Assembly (NCBI GenBank): GCA_900545865.1 | Contig: URAN01000020.1 | Coordinates: 1-46,651, forward strand | Direction of reading: 5' to 3' | Source: an uncultured Eubacteriales bacterium | Lineage (GTDB): Bacteria > Bacillota > Clostridia > Monoglobales > Monoglobaceae | DNA length: 46,651 nucleotides | Part shown: in pieces, positions 1-8,642 of the stretch | Layout of the letters: each line of letters starts with the position of its first letter | Position numbering within the stretch: position 1 is the stretch's first letter | The notes under the pieces: generated by a model | Told to the model about the DNA's origin: nothing | What the model saw: the letters and a program-made list of their open reading frames with translations, nothing else | Database searches by the model: none | Made by a program: the position numbers and the translations under genes

Positions 1-52
1 ATGTACCCCCATAGCGGACTTTCACCGCCAAGTTAAGTGCCATACTCGGCAC

Positions 53-86
53 ACACAAAAAACAAGGACGGTTTGTCCGCCCTTGC
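53..86 (-). terminator. Intrinsic terminator after rqcH
   Basis: Stem CAAGG-CGG pairs with CCG-CCTTG around a short loop (63-85). It is followed on the minus strand by a run of T (A run on the plus strand at 55-62). A T run also follows on the plus strand (87-93), so it may work in both directions. It sits just past the rqcH stop codon. Confidence 0.85.
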
Positions 87-91
87 TTTTT

Positions 92-1861
92 TTATTCTTC
101 ATCGGGTGCGGCGCTCGGCAACACATAAACCGTGTTATAATGGTCGTATATCACCATACCGGGCTTTGCACCATTCGGTTTTTTTACATTTTTGACCGCA
201 GTATAATCAACAGGCACCTGTGACGAATTGCGTGCCTTGCTGTAATACGCCGCGAGCCTTGCCGCCTGCATAAGCGTTGTATCGGGTGCGCTGCCCGTTC
301 CGTTTGTACGAACGATTGTGTGCGAACCCGGAATCTGTTTTGTGTGGAACCATATATCGGTCGAATACGCAGTCCTTAACGTAAGCTCATCGTTTTGTCG
401 GTTATTCCGTCCGACAAGGATTTCGTATCCGTCCGATGAAATAAATTTCATCGGTGCGGATGCGCTCTTGCGCTCCGCTTTTTTGGAATTTTTCTTTTTC
501 CGTCCATCGGCACGGTTCGTTGTGTATCCGCCGTCCGCAAGCTCTTGTTTTATCTCGTTGAGTTCCGCAATCGTCTCTATATTCTTGAGCGCATCCGCAA
601 CACTTTCGAGATAAAACTTTTCTTCCTCCGCCGCTTTTATCTGTTCCTTTGCGTATTTTTCGGTAGTTTTTGCCTTATTATACCGTTTATAATACCTCTG
701 GGCATTCTGTGACGGCGACAAGTCCGCCTTTAGCGGAATCGTCACTTTTTCACAGTTATCGGAATAAAAATTATCCGTCTCGACCGACTTATCACCGTAT
801 TTTATTCTGTATATGTTCGCGGTAATCAAGTCACCGTACATTTTAAGTTTTTCTCTGTCTGCCGCCTTTTTCAGATTCTCGCGGTGCATAACAAGCTTTT
901 TTTCACAGCGTTCGATGTTATTCGAAACAAGCTTTAACAGAGCCGCGCCCTTTTGGTTCATATGTTCTCTTAAACTTCGCCGCTCATAATATAAATCAAC
1001 GACCTCGGATATGGAATCGTACTCCTCTTCCTCTGCCGCATTTTCATATTGCGTGAGCCGTACGCACGAAAAAGCGGTCGGGCGCTTTTCGTTTTTATCG
1101 ATAACGAGTGACGGCGAAAACTTATCCTCACAAAGCCGCTTTAAAAAATCCGCCGTATGCACCGAAAAAGCCGCACTGTCCGATTCGGCAGCAACGAGCC
1201 GTGTGTTTTTGCAAAACCTGTATACAATCTCTCGCGCAAGCAGAGGACTCATTCCCGTGAACTCGGACACCAAAAACTTATCAAGCAGAGCGTCCTCGGG
1301 CAGGCTTTCGATTTTCTCCATTAATTTTTCAAGTGAAAGTTTGTCCGCGTCCGTTTTATCCTGCTGCGGCGGATTTTCGTATTTCAAACCGGGCAGAATT
1401 TGGCGCACCGCGCTCACAGTGAAGTCAATATGTTTTGCGCTGTCGGTAATTTTGTCGGATTCATCAACCAAAATTATATTGCTGTGCCGACCCATTATTT
1501 CCGTTATGAGCGAGCGCGTGCATATGTCGCCGAGTTCATCTCTCGTCCGAACATCTATTTTTAATATTCTGTCAAATCCGCACTGTGATATATTGACGAT
1601 TGTCGCACCGACAAGATGCTTTCTGAGCAGCATACAAAACATCGGCGGTGTCATCGGGTTTTCACGCTTGACATTTGTAAGGTGAACCCTTGCGTTTGAC
1701 GCGCTCGCCGAAAGCAAAAGCCGATAGCTTTCGCCGAATGTGCGTACACCGAGAATTATCTCGTCCTTTTCGGGCTGATATACCTTATCTATTTTTCCGT
1801 TTACGAGTTTGCGGCCGAGTTCCTCGGCAACACACCGTGTTACAAATCCGTCATATGACAT
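92..1861 (-). CDS. rqcH: RqcH/NFACT ribosome quality-control protein
   Basis: RqcH (Rqc2/NEMF family, older name fibronectin-binding protein A) binds obstructed 50S subunits carrying peptidyl-tRNA and recruits tRNA-Ala to add C-terminal alanine tails. The 589-residue protein has the expected order: NFACT-N domain with the D-R pair in CGFDRILKI and the signature EIMGRHSNIILVDE, a central helical coiled-coil region rich in Lys and Glu, and a C-terminal NFACT-R domain with DIWFHTKQIPGSHTIVR. The ATG at 1861 was chosen because GAGGAG lies 7 bases upstream. An upstream in-frame extension to 2005 would run through a palindromic repeat and is unlikely. It lies 175 bases downstream of metK on the same strand. 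The family call is firm; the alanine-tailing role rests on family knowledge. Confidence 0.93.
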   Translation of the reverse strand: MSYDGFVTRCVAEELGRKLVNGKIDKVYQPEKDEIILGVRTFGESYRLLLSASASNARVHLTNVKRENPMTPPMFCMLLRKHLVGATIVNISQCGFDRILKIDVRTRDELGDICTRSLITEIMGRHSNIILVDESDKITDSAKHIDFTVSAVRQILPGLKYENPPQQDKTDADKLSLEKLMEKIESLPEDALLDKFLVSEFTGMSPLLAREIVYRFCKNTRLVAAESDSAAFSVHTADFLKRLCEDKFSPSLVIDKNEKRPTAFSCVRLTQYENAAEEEEYDSISEVVDLYYERRSLREHMNQKGAALLKLVSNNIERCEKKLVMHRENLKKAADREKLKMYGDLITANIYRIKYGDKSVETDNFYSDNCEKVTIPLKADLSPSQNAQRYYKRYNKAKTTEKYAKEQIKAAEEEKFYLESVADALKNIETIAELNEIKQELADGGYTTNRADGRKKKNSKKAERKSASAPMKFISSDGYEILVGRNNRQNDELTLRTAYSTDIWFHTKQIPGSHTIVRTNGTGSAPDTTLMQAARLAAYYSKARNSSQVPVDYTAVKNVKKPNGAKPGMVIYDHYNTVYVLPSAAPDEE

Positions 1862-1945
1862 ATAATTACTCCTCAAAAATTTAATTCCCGCGATTCGGGA
1901 ATATTCCGTATTATTCCGCATCGTTTGACATATACCGCCAAACAA

Positions 1946-1974
1946 GTAGGGGCGACCCCGTATGGCCGCCCGTG
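1946..1974. repeat. REP-like GC-rich hairpin repeat
   Basis: Between metK and rqcH a GC-rich hairpin (GGGCGACC paired with GGCCGCCC, one mismatch) interrupts more AT-rich spacer. GTAGGGGCGACC...GGCCGCCCGTG is the form of a short palindrome I recall as scattered in many Clostridia genomes; that is recollection, not a search. I saw only this copy in the window. It could fold in the metK-rqcH transcript. Confidence 0.5.
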
Positions 1975-2036
1975 AAATGTTCATCGAATTATACGGCTGT
2001 CCCACATAATTATCGACATTCTTTTATATATTTATT

Positions 2037-3185
2037 TTACGCGTTTTTAAGTGCGTCAACCTTATCAAGGCGCTCCCACGGCAGACTTAAATCATCTCTT
2101 CCGAAATGTCCGTATGCTGCGGTTTGGGTATAAATCGGACGGCGCAAATCAAGTTCTTTTATTATTCCGCCCGGGCTTAAATCAAACACCTTTGATACCT
2201 TTTCGGCAATCTCGCTCTCGCTGATTGTTCCCGTGCCGCGCGTGTCGATTCTGAGCGATACCGGTTTTGCCACGCCTATTGCATAGGCAAGCTGAACCTC
2301 GCACGCTTTTGCAAATCCTGCCGCAACAACATTTTTTGCAACATATCTCGCCGCATATGCCGCACTGCGGTCAACCTTTGTCGGGTCTTTGCCCGAAAAA
2401 GCACCGCCGCCGTGGCTTGCATATCCGCCGTAAGTATCAACGATAATCTTTCTGCCCGTATGACCCGAATCGCCCTGCGGTCCGCCTATTACGAACCTTC
2501 CGGTCGGGTTTATGAAATATTTTGTATCATCATCCAAAAGCGACTTGTCAATAATCGGAAAGATAACGTGTTCCTTGATGTCCGCGCGGAGCTTTTCCAT
2601 ATCGACATTATCGTCATGCTGGGTCGATACAACAACGGTATCAATGCGTTTTACGCTTCCGTCCTCGTTATATTCAACAGTGACCTGTGACTTTCCGTCC
2701 GGGCGCAGGTAATCGAGGATTCCCTCTTTGCGAACCTTTGTCAGCCGCCGCGTCAGCTTGTGCGCAAGAGCTATCGGCATCGGCATATATTCCTCTGTTT
2801 CGTCACATGCAAACCCGAACATCATTCCTTGGTCGCCCGCTCCGATTCCGTCACCGTTATCATCAACGCCCATCGCTATATCGCCCGACTGTTCATCAAT
2901 CGCACAGATAACCGCACAGGTATCACAATCAAATCCGTACTTCGCACGGTCATATCCGACCGAACGAACCGTCTCTCTCACTATTTTGGGAATTTCAACA
3001 TATGTTGTTGTGCTTATCTCACCGACAACCAAAACCAATCCCGTTGTAATCGTGACCTCGCACGCAACCCTCGCGTTTTTATCCTCTTTTAAGATTGCGT
3101 CAAGTATCGCGTCCGAAATCAAATCCGAAATCTTATCGGGATGCCCCTCTGTTACCGATTCGGATGTAAAAAGTCTTTTGTACAT
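2037..3185 (-). CDS. metK: S-adenosylmethionine synthase
   Basis: Makes S-adenosylmethionine from methionine and ATP in the cytoplasm. At 382 residues it is close to the usual family length. Visible hallmarks are the N-terminal FTSESVTEGHPDKISDLISD (ATP and methionine contacts), GAGDQGMMFGFACDET, the P-loop-like GGAFSGKDPTKVDRSAAYAAR and the C-terminal AYGHFGRDDLSLPWE. GAGAGGAT lies upstream of the ATG. Only 29 bases separate it from tmk upstream, so both probably share the tmk promoter. No S-box or other riboswitch fits in that gap. A methionine importer (metQNI) lies 2.4 kb away on the other strand and would supply substrate. Confidence 0.97.
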   Translation of the reverse strand: MYKRLFTSESVTEGHPDKISDLISDAILDAILKEDKNARVACEVTITTGLVLVVGEISTTTYVEIPKIVRETVRSVGYDRAKYGFDCDTCAVICAIDEQSGDIAMGVDDNGDGIGAGDQGMMFGFACDETEEYMPMPIALAHKLTRRLTKVRKEGILDYLRPDGKSQVTVEYNEDGSVKRIDTVVVSTQHDDNVDMEKLRADIKEHVIFPIIDKSLLDDDTKYFINPTGRFVIGGPQGDSGHTGRKIIVDTYGGYASHGGGAFSGKDPTKVDRSAAYAARYVAKNVVAAGFAKACEVQLAYAIGVAKPVSLRIDTRGTGTISESEIAEKVSKVFDLSPGGIIKELDLRRPIYTQTAAYGHFGRDDLSLPWERLDKVDALKNA

Positions 3186-3214
3186 TTATATCATATCCTC
3201 TCTGAAATCATAAT

Positions 3215-3883
3215 TTATCGGTCTAAAACGCCGTCTATCGCATTCATACACCGTCCAAATATGTCGTCTATATCCGTGTTTGCGTCAATTCTGACAATCC
3301 TGTGCGTATCGGCGAGTCTGTCGAACACATTCAGGAAATTTGAACGTATCCGCCGCATCTCGTTCACGTCTTTTTCATAAAGTTCAGCCTTTTCACGGAC
3401 GGTATCTATGCGATGCTTACAGGTATCGGGATCAACATCCAAGAATATGCAAAGGTCGGGTTTTAGGATTCTCTCACATTCAAGATTAATCTTCATCACC
3501 CAATCGATGTCGCTTGCCGTTCCCTGATACGCAAAAGACGAAAAATAGTATCGGTCGCATATGACCGTATACCCTCTGTCGAGATATTGTGCAATTCCGT
3601 TTTGGGGGTGCGTTATGTGTTCGAGCCTGTCCGCCAGAAACAGTGCCGCCTGAAGGTACATATCCTTATTCAAACTGTCCGACAAAATTCGGCGTATGTA
3701 TGCCCCCGTCTCAAAATTTGTCGGTTCGGCGGTGACATAAACCTTTCTGCCGCGGCGTTCAAGCTCTTGTTTCATAAGCTCGATTTGGGTACTCTTACCG
3801 CTTCCGTCAAGCCCCTCGGTCACGATAAACAATCCTTTTTTATCGGCATCGGAGCACGCGAAAGCATCATTAAATCTGTCCAT
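3215..3883 (-). CDS. tmk: Thymidylate kinase
   Basis: Phosphorylates dTMP to dTDP for DNA precursor synthesis. The P-loop EGLDGSGKSTQ, the DRYYFSSFAYQG thymidine-site motif and a C-terminal helical part match dTMP kinase at about 222 residues. The ATG at 3883 is preferred; a TTG six codons upstream (3901) is also open. GGAG lies 12 bases before the ATG, somewhat far, so the start is not certain. It is first in a leftward unit with metK and probably rqcH. A consensus promoter lies 39 bases upstream of the ATG. Confidence 0.93.
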   Translation of the reverse strand: MDRFNDAFACSDADKKGLFIVTEGLDGSGKSTQIELMKQELERRGRKVYVTAEPTNFETGAYIRRILSDSLNKDMYLQAALFLADRLEHITHPQNGIAQYLDRGYTVICDRYYFSSFAYQGTASDIDWVMKINLECERILKPDLCIFLDVDPDTCKHRIDTVREKAELYEKDVNEMRRIRSNFLNVFDRLADTHRIVRIDANTDIDDIFGRCMNAIDGVLDR

Positions 3884-3921
3884 ATTACATATATTCTCCA
3901 AACTTTTACGATATAACTTAT

Positions 3922-3950
3922 ATTATAACCAAAATCAAGTAAAATTGCAA
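3922..3950 (-). promoter_or_regulatory. Promoter of tmk-metK
   Basis: Minus strand shows -35 TTGCAA (3945-3950), exactly 17 bases of spacer, and -10 TATAAT (3922-3927). This is a near-consensus housekeeping promoter placed correctly for tmk. Confidence 0.8.
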
Positions 3951-4073
3951 CTGTTTTTGCCAAAAAAACCGAATTATTTTTATCTTTATTAAATATCAGA
4001 CGGTTCTGCGCTGTTCAAAACCCCCGAAAACGCAAAATTCGGAACGGCGGCACTGCGCCGAACCCCGAATCAA

Positions 4074-5351
4074 TCAGCCTTTATACTTTAACAATTGTCT
4101 TTTTGTATTATTAACTTTACCCGAGATGACAGCATCGAGCAACACCTCTAACCGTTCGCCGATTCGGTCGCCCTTGTACCCCAAACGTTTCAAGTCCTTT
4201 CCGCAAACTGCAAGTGACCCAATGTTATAACAGCTGCCGTCCTTTTCTGTCTCATCGGCAATCTCTGCCGCGCGATTCCAGTCCTCGGCAGTTTCGCCGC
4301 GCGACAGAGCATATCCCCTTCCGAATGTCAAAATATCCTCTGTCGTTTCCTTGCCGTAATCCCTCAAAAGCCTGAGTACATCCGACTTTTCGGTCGGCGC
4401 GGACATAGGTGCATCGCCGCCGAACAATTCCGTCAGAGTTTTCACCCTCAAACGCGTCACTCTTTCGCTTTTCAGCCGCCGCATAATAACATTTGAATCC
4501 TCAACAGGCAAAAGTACCGCCGCAATTTTAAACGCCACCTCTTCCTTATCGGATGAAAAGAATTTCAGCATACTCAAATTCTTTTCGTTAAAGTTTTCGT
4601 GCGAAAAGCTTTCGGGAATAATCTCACTGAGTACCTCTCGATGCACCGTCATAATCTCCGCCGCCGACTCTCCGCAAAGCATCTTTTTAAATTCGGAATA
4701 AATTCTCTCTGCCGAAATGTTCTTTAAAAGTCCGCATTTTTTGTGCATTGCCGCGGCGGTGTCGGGTTCGATTTTGAATCCGCACACAGCGGCAAACCGC
4801 ATCGCTCGCATTATTCTCAAAGCGTCCTCCGAAAACCTCTCCTCGGCATTGCCGACACAGCGGATAATGCCGAGGAGCAAATCTTCTCTTCCGCCGAACA
4901 GGTCAATTACGCCGCTTTTATCATTATACGCCATTGCGTTCACGGTAAAGTCACGCCGTTTTAAATCCTCGGCAACCGCCGATACAAATTCAATGTGATT
5001 CGGGTGACGGCAATCATCATACTCACTCTCGGTTCGAAATGTCGTAACCTCCATCGGATGCCACGCCTTGCGCAAAAGCACCGTAACCGTGCCGTGATTT
5101 ATCCCTGTCGGGATAATCTTTGCAACACCGCTCAACACCTCTGTGATTTGTTCGGGTAAAGCGGAGGTGCATATATCCCAATCGTGCGGCTCGACATTTC
5201 TGAGACTGTCACGAACACAGCCGCCGACCGCATACGCCTCATACCCGGCATCGTCCAAAAGCTCGATTACCGTTTTTACATAATCGGGCAACTCAATCGC
5301 ACGCATCTCGCATATCGCTTGTTTTTCTTGTATATCTTGTGTTTCCTGCAT
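4074..5351 (-). CDS. cca: CCA tRNA nucleotidyltransferase
   Basis: Adds or repairs the CCA 3' end of tRNAs. About 425 residues. The nucleotidyltransferase head has YAVGGCVRDSL, the metal-binding DWDICTSALPEQ and RRDFTVNAMAYN, followed by the neck motif EERFSEDALRIMRAMRFAA and a helical body and tail. Class II, bacterial type. The ATG at 5351 follows GGTGA. A longer open frame to 5459 would cover the gene's own promoter, so the shorter start is better. It stands alone between two promoter regions and is transcribed away from metQ. Whether it is a full CCA-adding or only an A-adding enzyme cannot be settled from motifs alone; no second enzyme is visible here. Confidence 0.93.
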   Translation of the reverse strand: MQETQDIQEKQAICEMRAIELPDYVKTVIELLDDAGYEAYAVGGCVRDSLRNVEPHDWDICTSALPEQITEVLSGVAKIIPTGINHGTVTVLLRKAWHPMEVTTFRTESEYDDCRHPNHIEFVSAVAEDLKRRDFTVNAMAYNDKSGVIDLFGGREDLLLGIIRCVGNAEERFSEDALRIMRAMRFAAVCGFKIEPDTAAAMHKKCGLLKNISAERIYSEFKKMLCGESAAEIMTVHREVLSEIIPESFSHENFNEKNLSMLKFFSSDKEEVAFKIAAVLLPVEDSNVIMRRLKSERVTRLRVKTLTELFGGDAPMSAPTEKSDVLRLLRDYGKETTEDILTFGRGYALSRGETAEDWNRAAEIADETEKDGSCYNIGSLAVCGKDLKRLGYKGDRIGERLEVLLDAVISGKVNNTKRQLLKYKG

Positions 5352-5427
5352 ATATTTCACCGTTTTTATATTCGCCGAAAGTCTTGATACATCATCTCTC
5401 GGCTGTAATAGTGTCGTTTTTTCATCT

Positions 5428-5456
5428 ATTATATCACACCCCTGTGAATATTGCAA
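5428..5456 (-). promoter_or_regulatory. Promoter of cca
   Basis: Minus strand -35 TTGCAA (5451-5456), 17-base spacer, -10 TATAAT (5428-5433). It uses the same two hexamers as the tmk promoter and fixes the cca start at 5351 rather than further upstream. Confidence 0.8.
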
Positions 5457-5528
5457 CAAATCAGTTCAATTTATACAACTTCTTTGAGATATAAATTTAA
5501 TTTATGTCAATCTATAAAAATTATATAT

Positions 5529-5557
5529 TTGACAAAAATATGAACGGATGATATAAT
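5529..5557 (+). promoter_or_regulatory. Promoter of metQ
   Basis: TTGACA (5529-5534), 17-base spacer, TATAAT (5552-5557): a perfect consensus promoter. The leader to the metQ ATG is only about 40 bases, too short for a SAM riboswitch or T-box. Confidence 0.88.
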
Positions 5558-5604
5558 AGGTCACATAAAACAGAGGAACAAAATCAAGAAAGGAATTGAT
5601 AGAA

Positions 5605-6495
5605 ATGAAAAATTCAATTAAACTGTTTTTTAAACGCAATTCAAAGAAACTGGCGGTAGGCGCACTCGCCGCACTCATCGCGGCAACCGCTCTGACAGGA
5701 TGCTCATCTTCATCAAGCGGCGTATCGATTGCCGTACCGAACGACACAACCAACGAGGCAAGAGCATTGTTATTGCTCGAACACAACGGATATATCAAAC
5801 TTAAAGACGGCGCAGGCATAACGGCGACAATCAAAGACATTGTTGAAAATCCGTATAACATCACTTTCAAAGAGATTGAGGCGGCACAGCTTCCCAACAC
5901 TTTAAAGGATCAGGATTACGCGGTTATCAACTCTAACTATGCTATTCAAGCCGACCTCAACCCCGTTAAGGACTCACTTTTGATTGAGGACTCGTCCTCA
6001 CAGTACAGCAACATTGTTGCGGTAAAAGAGGGCAGTGAAAACAGCGATAAGACAAAGGCTCTCGTTGCCGCTCTTGAAAGCAAAGACGTTGCCGACTATA
6101 TCTCACAGACATACAACGGCGCGGTTGTAAGCGTTGTTGAAAACCCCGGTGACGGATACGATTCAAGCGTGAACTATGACGCTCTCGGCGGACAGACAAT
6201 CACAGTTGCCGCATCTCCGACTCCGCACGCGGAAATCCTTAAAGTTGCAAAAGAGATTCTCGCAAAGAAAAACGTTACGCTTGACATCAAAGAGTTCACC
6301 GACTATGTTCAGCCGAACAATGTTGTTGACAGCGGCGAGGTTGACGCTAACTACTTCCAGCACAAGCCGTATCTCGATGACTTTAACGCACAGAACAAGA
6401 CCCACGTCGTATCCGCGGCGGCAATCCACGTTGAACCGCTCGGTCTCTACGGCGGAAAGCAAAGCTCTCTTGACGCGATAAAGGCGGCAAAATAA
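5605..6495 (+). CDS. metQ: MetQ-type substrate-binding lipoprotein
   Basis: Extracellular binding protein of an NlpA/MetQ-family ABC importer, expected to capture D/L-methionine and deliver it to MetI. About 296 residues. Residues 1-32 form a lipoprotein signal with several Lys/Arg, a hydrophobic stretch and the lipobox LTGC, so the mature protein is anchored by a lipid-modified Cys. The mature part has typical NlpA text such as NYAIQADLNPVKDS and DANYFQHKPYLDDFN. The ATG at 5605 has AAAGGA 10 bases upstream. It is first in the metQ-metN-metI unit with a strong promoter and is separated from metN by a strong hairpin. Methionine is inferred from family and partners; a methionine derivative or dipeptide is possible. 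Confidence 0.92.
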   Translation: MKNSIKLFFKRNSKKLAVGALAALIAATALTGCSSSSSGVSIAVPNDTTNEARALLLLEHNGYIKLKDGAGITATIKDIVENPYNITFKEIEAAQLPNTLKDQDYAVINSNYAIQADLNPVKDSLLIEDSSSQYSNIVAVKEGSENSDKTKALVAALESKDVADYISQTYNGAVVSVVENPGDGYDSSVNYDALGGQTITVAASPTPHAEILKVAKEILAKKNVTLDIKEFTDYVQPNNVVDSGEVDANYFQHKPYLDDFNAQNKTHVVSAAAIHVEPLGLYGGKQSSLDAIKAAK

Positions 6496-6522
6496 CGAAA
6501 TTCAATCCGTTAAAACAATCTG

Positions 6523-6570
6523 CAAATAATTATCCCCCGAACATATCGGGGGCATAATTATTTGTTTTTG
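6523..6570 (+). terminator. Hairpin between metQ and metN
   Basis: A nearly perfect 17-18 bp stem (CAAATAATTAT then CCCCCG, mirrored by CGGGGG then ATAATTATTTG) with a short loop, followed by TTTTTG. It has intrinsic-terminator form but sits inside an operon, 34 bases before the metN start. It probably gives partial termination or protects the 3' end of metQ mRNA. Confidence 0.85.
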
Positions 6571-6603
6571 TTGTTTAACAGCGTCAAAAAGCGAGGTAGA
6601 CGT

Positions 6604-7617
6604 ATGATAGAACTTAAAAACCTTTCAAAAAAATTTATGACATCGGACGGCGAGGTTCAAGCCTTAAAAGATGTAAATATCACCGTTGGCGACGGCGATA
6701 TTTACGGCATAATAGGTATGAGCGGTGCGGGCAAGAGTACGCTTGTACGATGTATTAATATGCTCGAACGCCCGACCGGCGGCGAGGTCATTATAAACGG
6801 ACAAAACATCGGCGAGCTTTCGCCGTCGGAACTGCGAAAGGTGCGCCGAAAGGTCACTATGATTTTTCAAAGCTTTAATCTCTTGATGCAGCGCACCTGT
6901 CTTGACAACATCTGCTTTCCGTTAGAGCTTGCAGGGGTTAAAAAGAGTGACGCACGGGCAAAAGCGCGCGAGCTGCTTAACACGGTCGGCTTGCCCGACA
7001 AGGCCGGTTCGTACCCGTCACAGCTCTCGGGCGGACAGCAACAGAGAATAGCCATTGCGCGCGCACTTGCAACAAACCCCGAGGTCTTGCTCTGTGACGA
7101 GGCGACAAGCGCCCTCGACCCACAGACAACCCAATCGATTTTAGAGCTTATCCGCGACATTAACAAAAAAATGAACATAAGCGTTATCGTCATCACGCAC
7201 CAAATGAGCGTTGTCGAAAAGATATGCAACAAAGTCGCCATTCTGGACGGCGGTGTTGTTGCCGAAAAGGGTGAAGTCAGCGAGGTATTTACCGCTCCGA
7301 AATCCGATGCGGCAAAACGCCTTGTTTTCCCGGTTGAGAACTCGGGCGATTCGCTATCCGCTCCTTCGGACGAAAGCGTTATCCGCGTTGTATACAACGG
7401 CGCATATGTTGCCGACAAACCGCTTATCACACAAATGGCGATTGACGAAAACATCGCCGCGAACATTCTTGCGGCACAAACAAAGTGTCTCGGCGATAAA
7501 GTGTACGGAAATATGCTGCTCGGAATTTCAGGCGGCGATGATAATTTAAAACGCGCCGTTGCATATCTCGAAAAGACAGAGAACATTATTGTACAGGAGG
7601 TGTCGCACAATGCTTAG
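6604..7617 (+). CDS. metN: MetN methionine ABC transporter ATPase
   Basis: Cytoplasmic ATPase of the methionine importer. 337 residues. Walker A GMSGAGKST, Q-loop MIFQSFNLL, signature LSGGQQQR, Walker B VLLCDEAT and switch His in VIVITHQMS are all present. The C-terminal ~90 residues form a NIL domain, which in MetN binds methionine and inhibits transport when the internal pool is high. The ATG at 6604 follows GAGGTAGACGT. The end overlaps metI by 8 bases, indicating translational coupling. Confidence 0.95.
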   Translation: MIELKNLSKKFMTSDGEVQALKDVNITVGDGDIYGIIGMSGAGKSTLVRCINMLERPTGGEVIINGQNIGELSPSELRKVRRKVTMIFQSFNLLMQRTCLDNICFPLELAGVKKSDARAKARELLNTVGLPDKAGSYPSQLSGGQQQRIAIARALATNPEVLLCDEATSALDPQTTQSILELIRDINKKMNISVIVITHQMSVVEKICNKVAILDGGVVAEKGEVSEVFTAPKSDAAKRLVFPVENSGDSLSAPSDESVIRVVYNGAYVADKPLITQMAIDENIAANILAAQTKCLGDKVYGNMLLGISGGDDNLKRAVAYLEKTENIIVQEVSHNA

Positions 7618-8311
7618 TTCTGTTTTGCAAAACGAAGCCGTTGTCGAAGCGATTGAGATTTTAAAGAGTGAGTTTCTTCTCGCAACGTGGGAGACAGTGT
7701 ATGTAACCCTTGCCGCAACGCTTTTTTCAATAATCATCGGACTTCCGCTCGGAGTTCTGGTCGTTGTCGGCGAAAAAGACGGAATTATGCCCCTGCCAAA
7801 GGGAGTTTTGCATATTCTTAACGTGATAATCAACCTGTTGCGTTCGGTTCCGTTTTTAATACTTATGATTTTGGTATTTCCTCTGACAAGGCTTATTGTC
7901 GGAACGGTTGTCGGTACAACCGCGTCAATAGTACCGCTGGTTATTGCCGCCGCGCCGTTTGTCGCGCGTCTGGTCGAAAGCAGCCTGCGCGAGCTTAACC
8001 CCAATATCGTTGAGGCGGCACAGGCAATGGGTGCGTCACCGTTTCAGATTATAACAAAAGTTATGATTCCCGAAAGCGTTCCGTCACTCATCTCGAATAT
8101 GACAATCGCCATTACCACTATCTTGGGATATTCCGCGATGAGCGGTATTATCGGCGGCGGCGGTCTGGGAAAAATCGCAATCAACTATGGATATTACAGA
8201 TATAAATATCTCATTATGATTTGCGCGGTTATCTTGCTGATTGTCTTGGTTCAGATATTCCAGACAATAGGCACAAGGCTTGCCGTTAAGTCTGACAACC
8301 GACTTAAATAA
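7610..8311 (+). CDS. metI: MetI methionine ABC transporter permease
   Basis: Membrane channel subunit of the methionine importer, 233 residues with about five hydrophobic segments. The ATPase-coupling EAA loop is visible as NIVEAAQAMGASPFQI, followed by SAMSGIIGGGGLGKIAINYGY, typical of MetI. The ATG at 7610 has AGGAGG upstream and overlaps the metN end. It is last in the operon; a bidirectional hairpin follows 31 bases later. Confidence 0.95.
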   Translation: MLSSVLQNEAVVEAIEILKSEFLLATWETVYVTLAATLFSIIIGLPLGVLVVVGEKDGIMPLPKGVLHILNVIINLLRSVPFLILMILVFPLTRLIVGTVVGTTASIVPLVIAAAPFVARLVESSLRELNPNIVEAAQAMGASPFQIITKVMIPESVPSLISNMTIAITTILGYSAMSGIIGGGGLGKIAINYGYYRYKYLIMICAVILLIVLVQIFQTIGTRLAVKSDNRLK

Positions 8312-8341
8312 TTTAAGTCCGTAATTTTTATACTCAACAAT

Positions 8342-8383
8342 AAAACATATGGGGGCGGTTTGCATACCGTCCCCATATGTTTT
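8342..8383. terminator. Bidirectional terminator
   Basis: Stem AAAACATATGGGG...CCCCATATGTTTT with inner CGGT/ACCG pairing around TTGCAT. A and T tracts on both sides make it suitable for ending metI on the plus strand and the peptidoglycan-binding cassette on the minus strand. Confidence 0.85.
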
Positions 8384-8397
8384 ATAAATTCCGCGCT

Positions 8398-8622
8398 TTA
8401 TTCAAAATCGGCGAACAAAAGTGTCCATGTTTCCAAATCCACAACCCCCGTTATCGGAATCCCGAAAAATCTCTGCGCATTTTCGACCGCGCGAACGGTT
8501 TCATCGCCATAGTTCCCGTCGGGGTTTATGCGCGTGTCCGTATTCTCGGCGCTCCATAACGCTCTGAGCGCCGTCTGTACCTCAAAAACATTCTGTCTGT
8601 GATTATACATCGATGTTTTCAT
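8398..8622 (-). CDS. Small stand-alone peptidoglycan-binding protein
   Basis: 74 residues made almost wholly of one PG_binding_1 domain: NVFEVQTALRAL...DGNYGDETVRAVENAQ...GIPITGVVDLETWTLL. It has no signal peptide or membrane segment. The ATG at 8622 is chosen because GGAG lies 6 bases upstream; an in-frame TTG at 8646 overlaps the previous stop. It closely resembles the three repeats of the protein just upstream and probably arose from the same repeat family. It ends the leftward cassette. Its role is unknown beyond likely muropeptide or cell-wall binding. Confidence 0.82.
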   Translation of the reverse strand: MKTSMYNHRQNVFEVQTALRALWSAENTDTRINPDGNYGDETVRAVENAQRFFGIPITGVVDLETWTLLFADFE

Positions 8623-8642
8623 AATAATCTCCATTCCGCCGC

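Noticed and set aside
1..52. Possible gene fragment at the left edge
   Set aside because: Too short, with no motif or frame that I can support.
1011..1685. Long plus-strand open frame opposite rqcH
   Set aside because: It is antisense to a conserved gene, without a ribosome site or recognisable domain.
5558..5604. SAM riboswitch or T-box upstream of metQ
   Set aside because: The leader is only about 40 bases and shows no conserved motif or terminator.
6867..7610. Long minus-strand open frame opposite metN
   Set aside because: It is a shadow of the conserved metN gene with Ser/Thr/Ala-rich, non-conserved-looking sequence.
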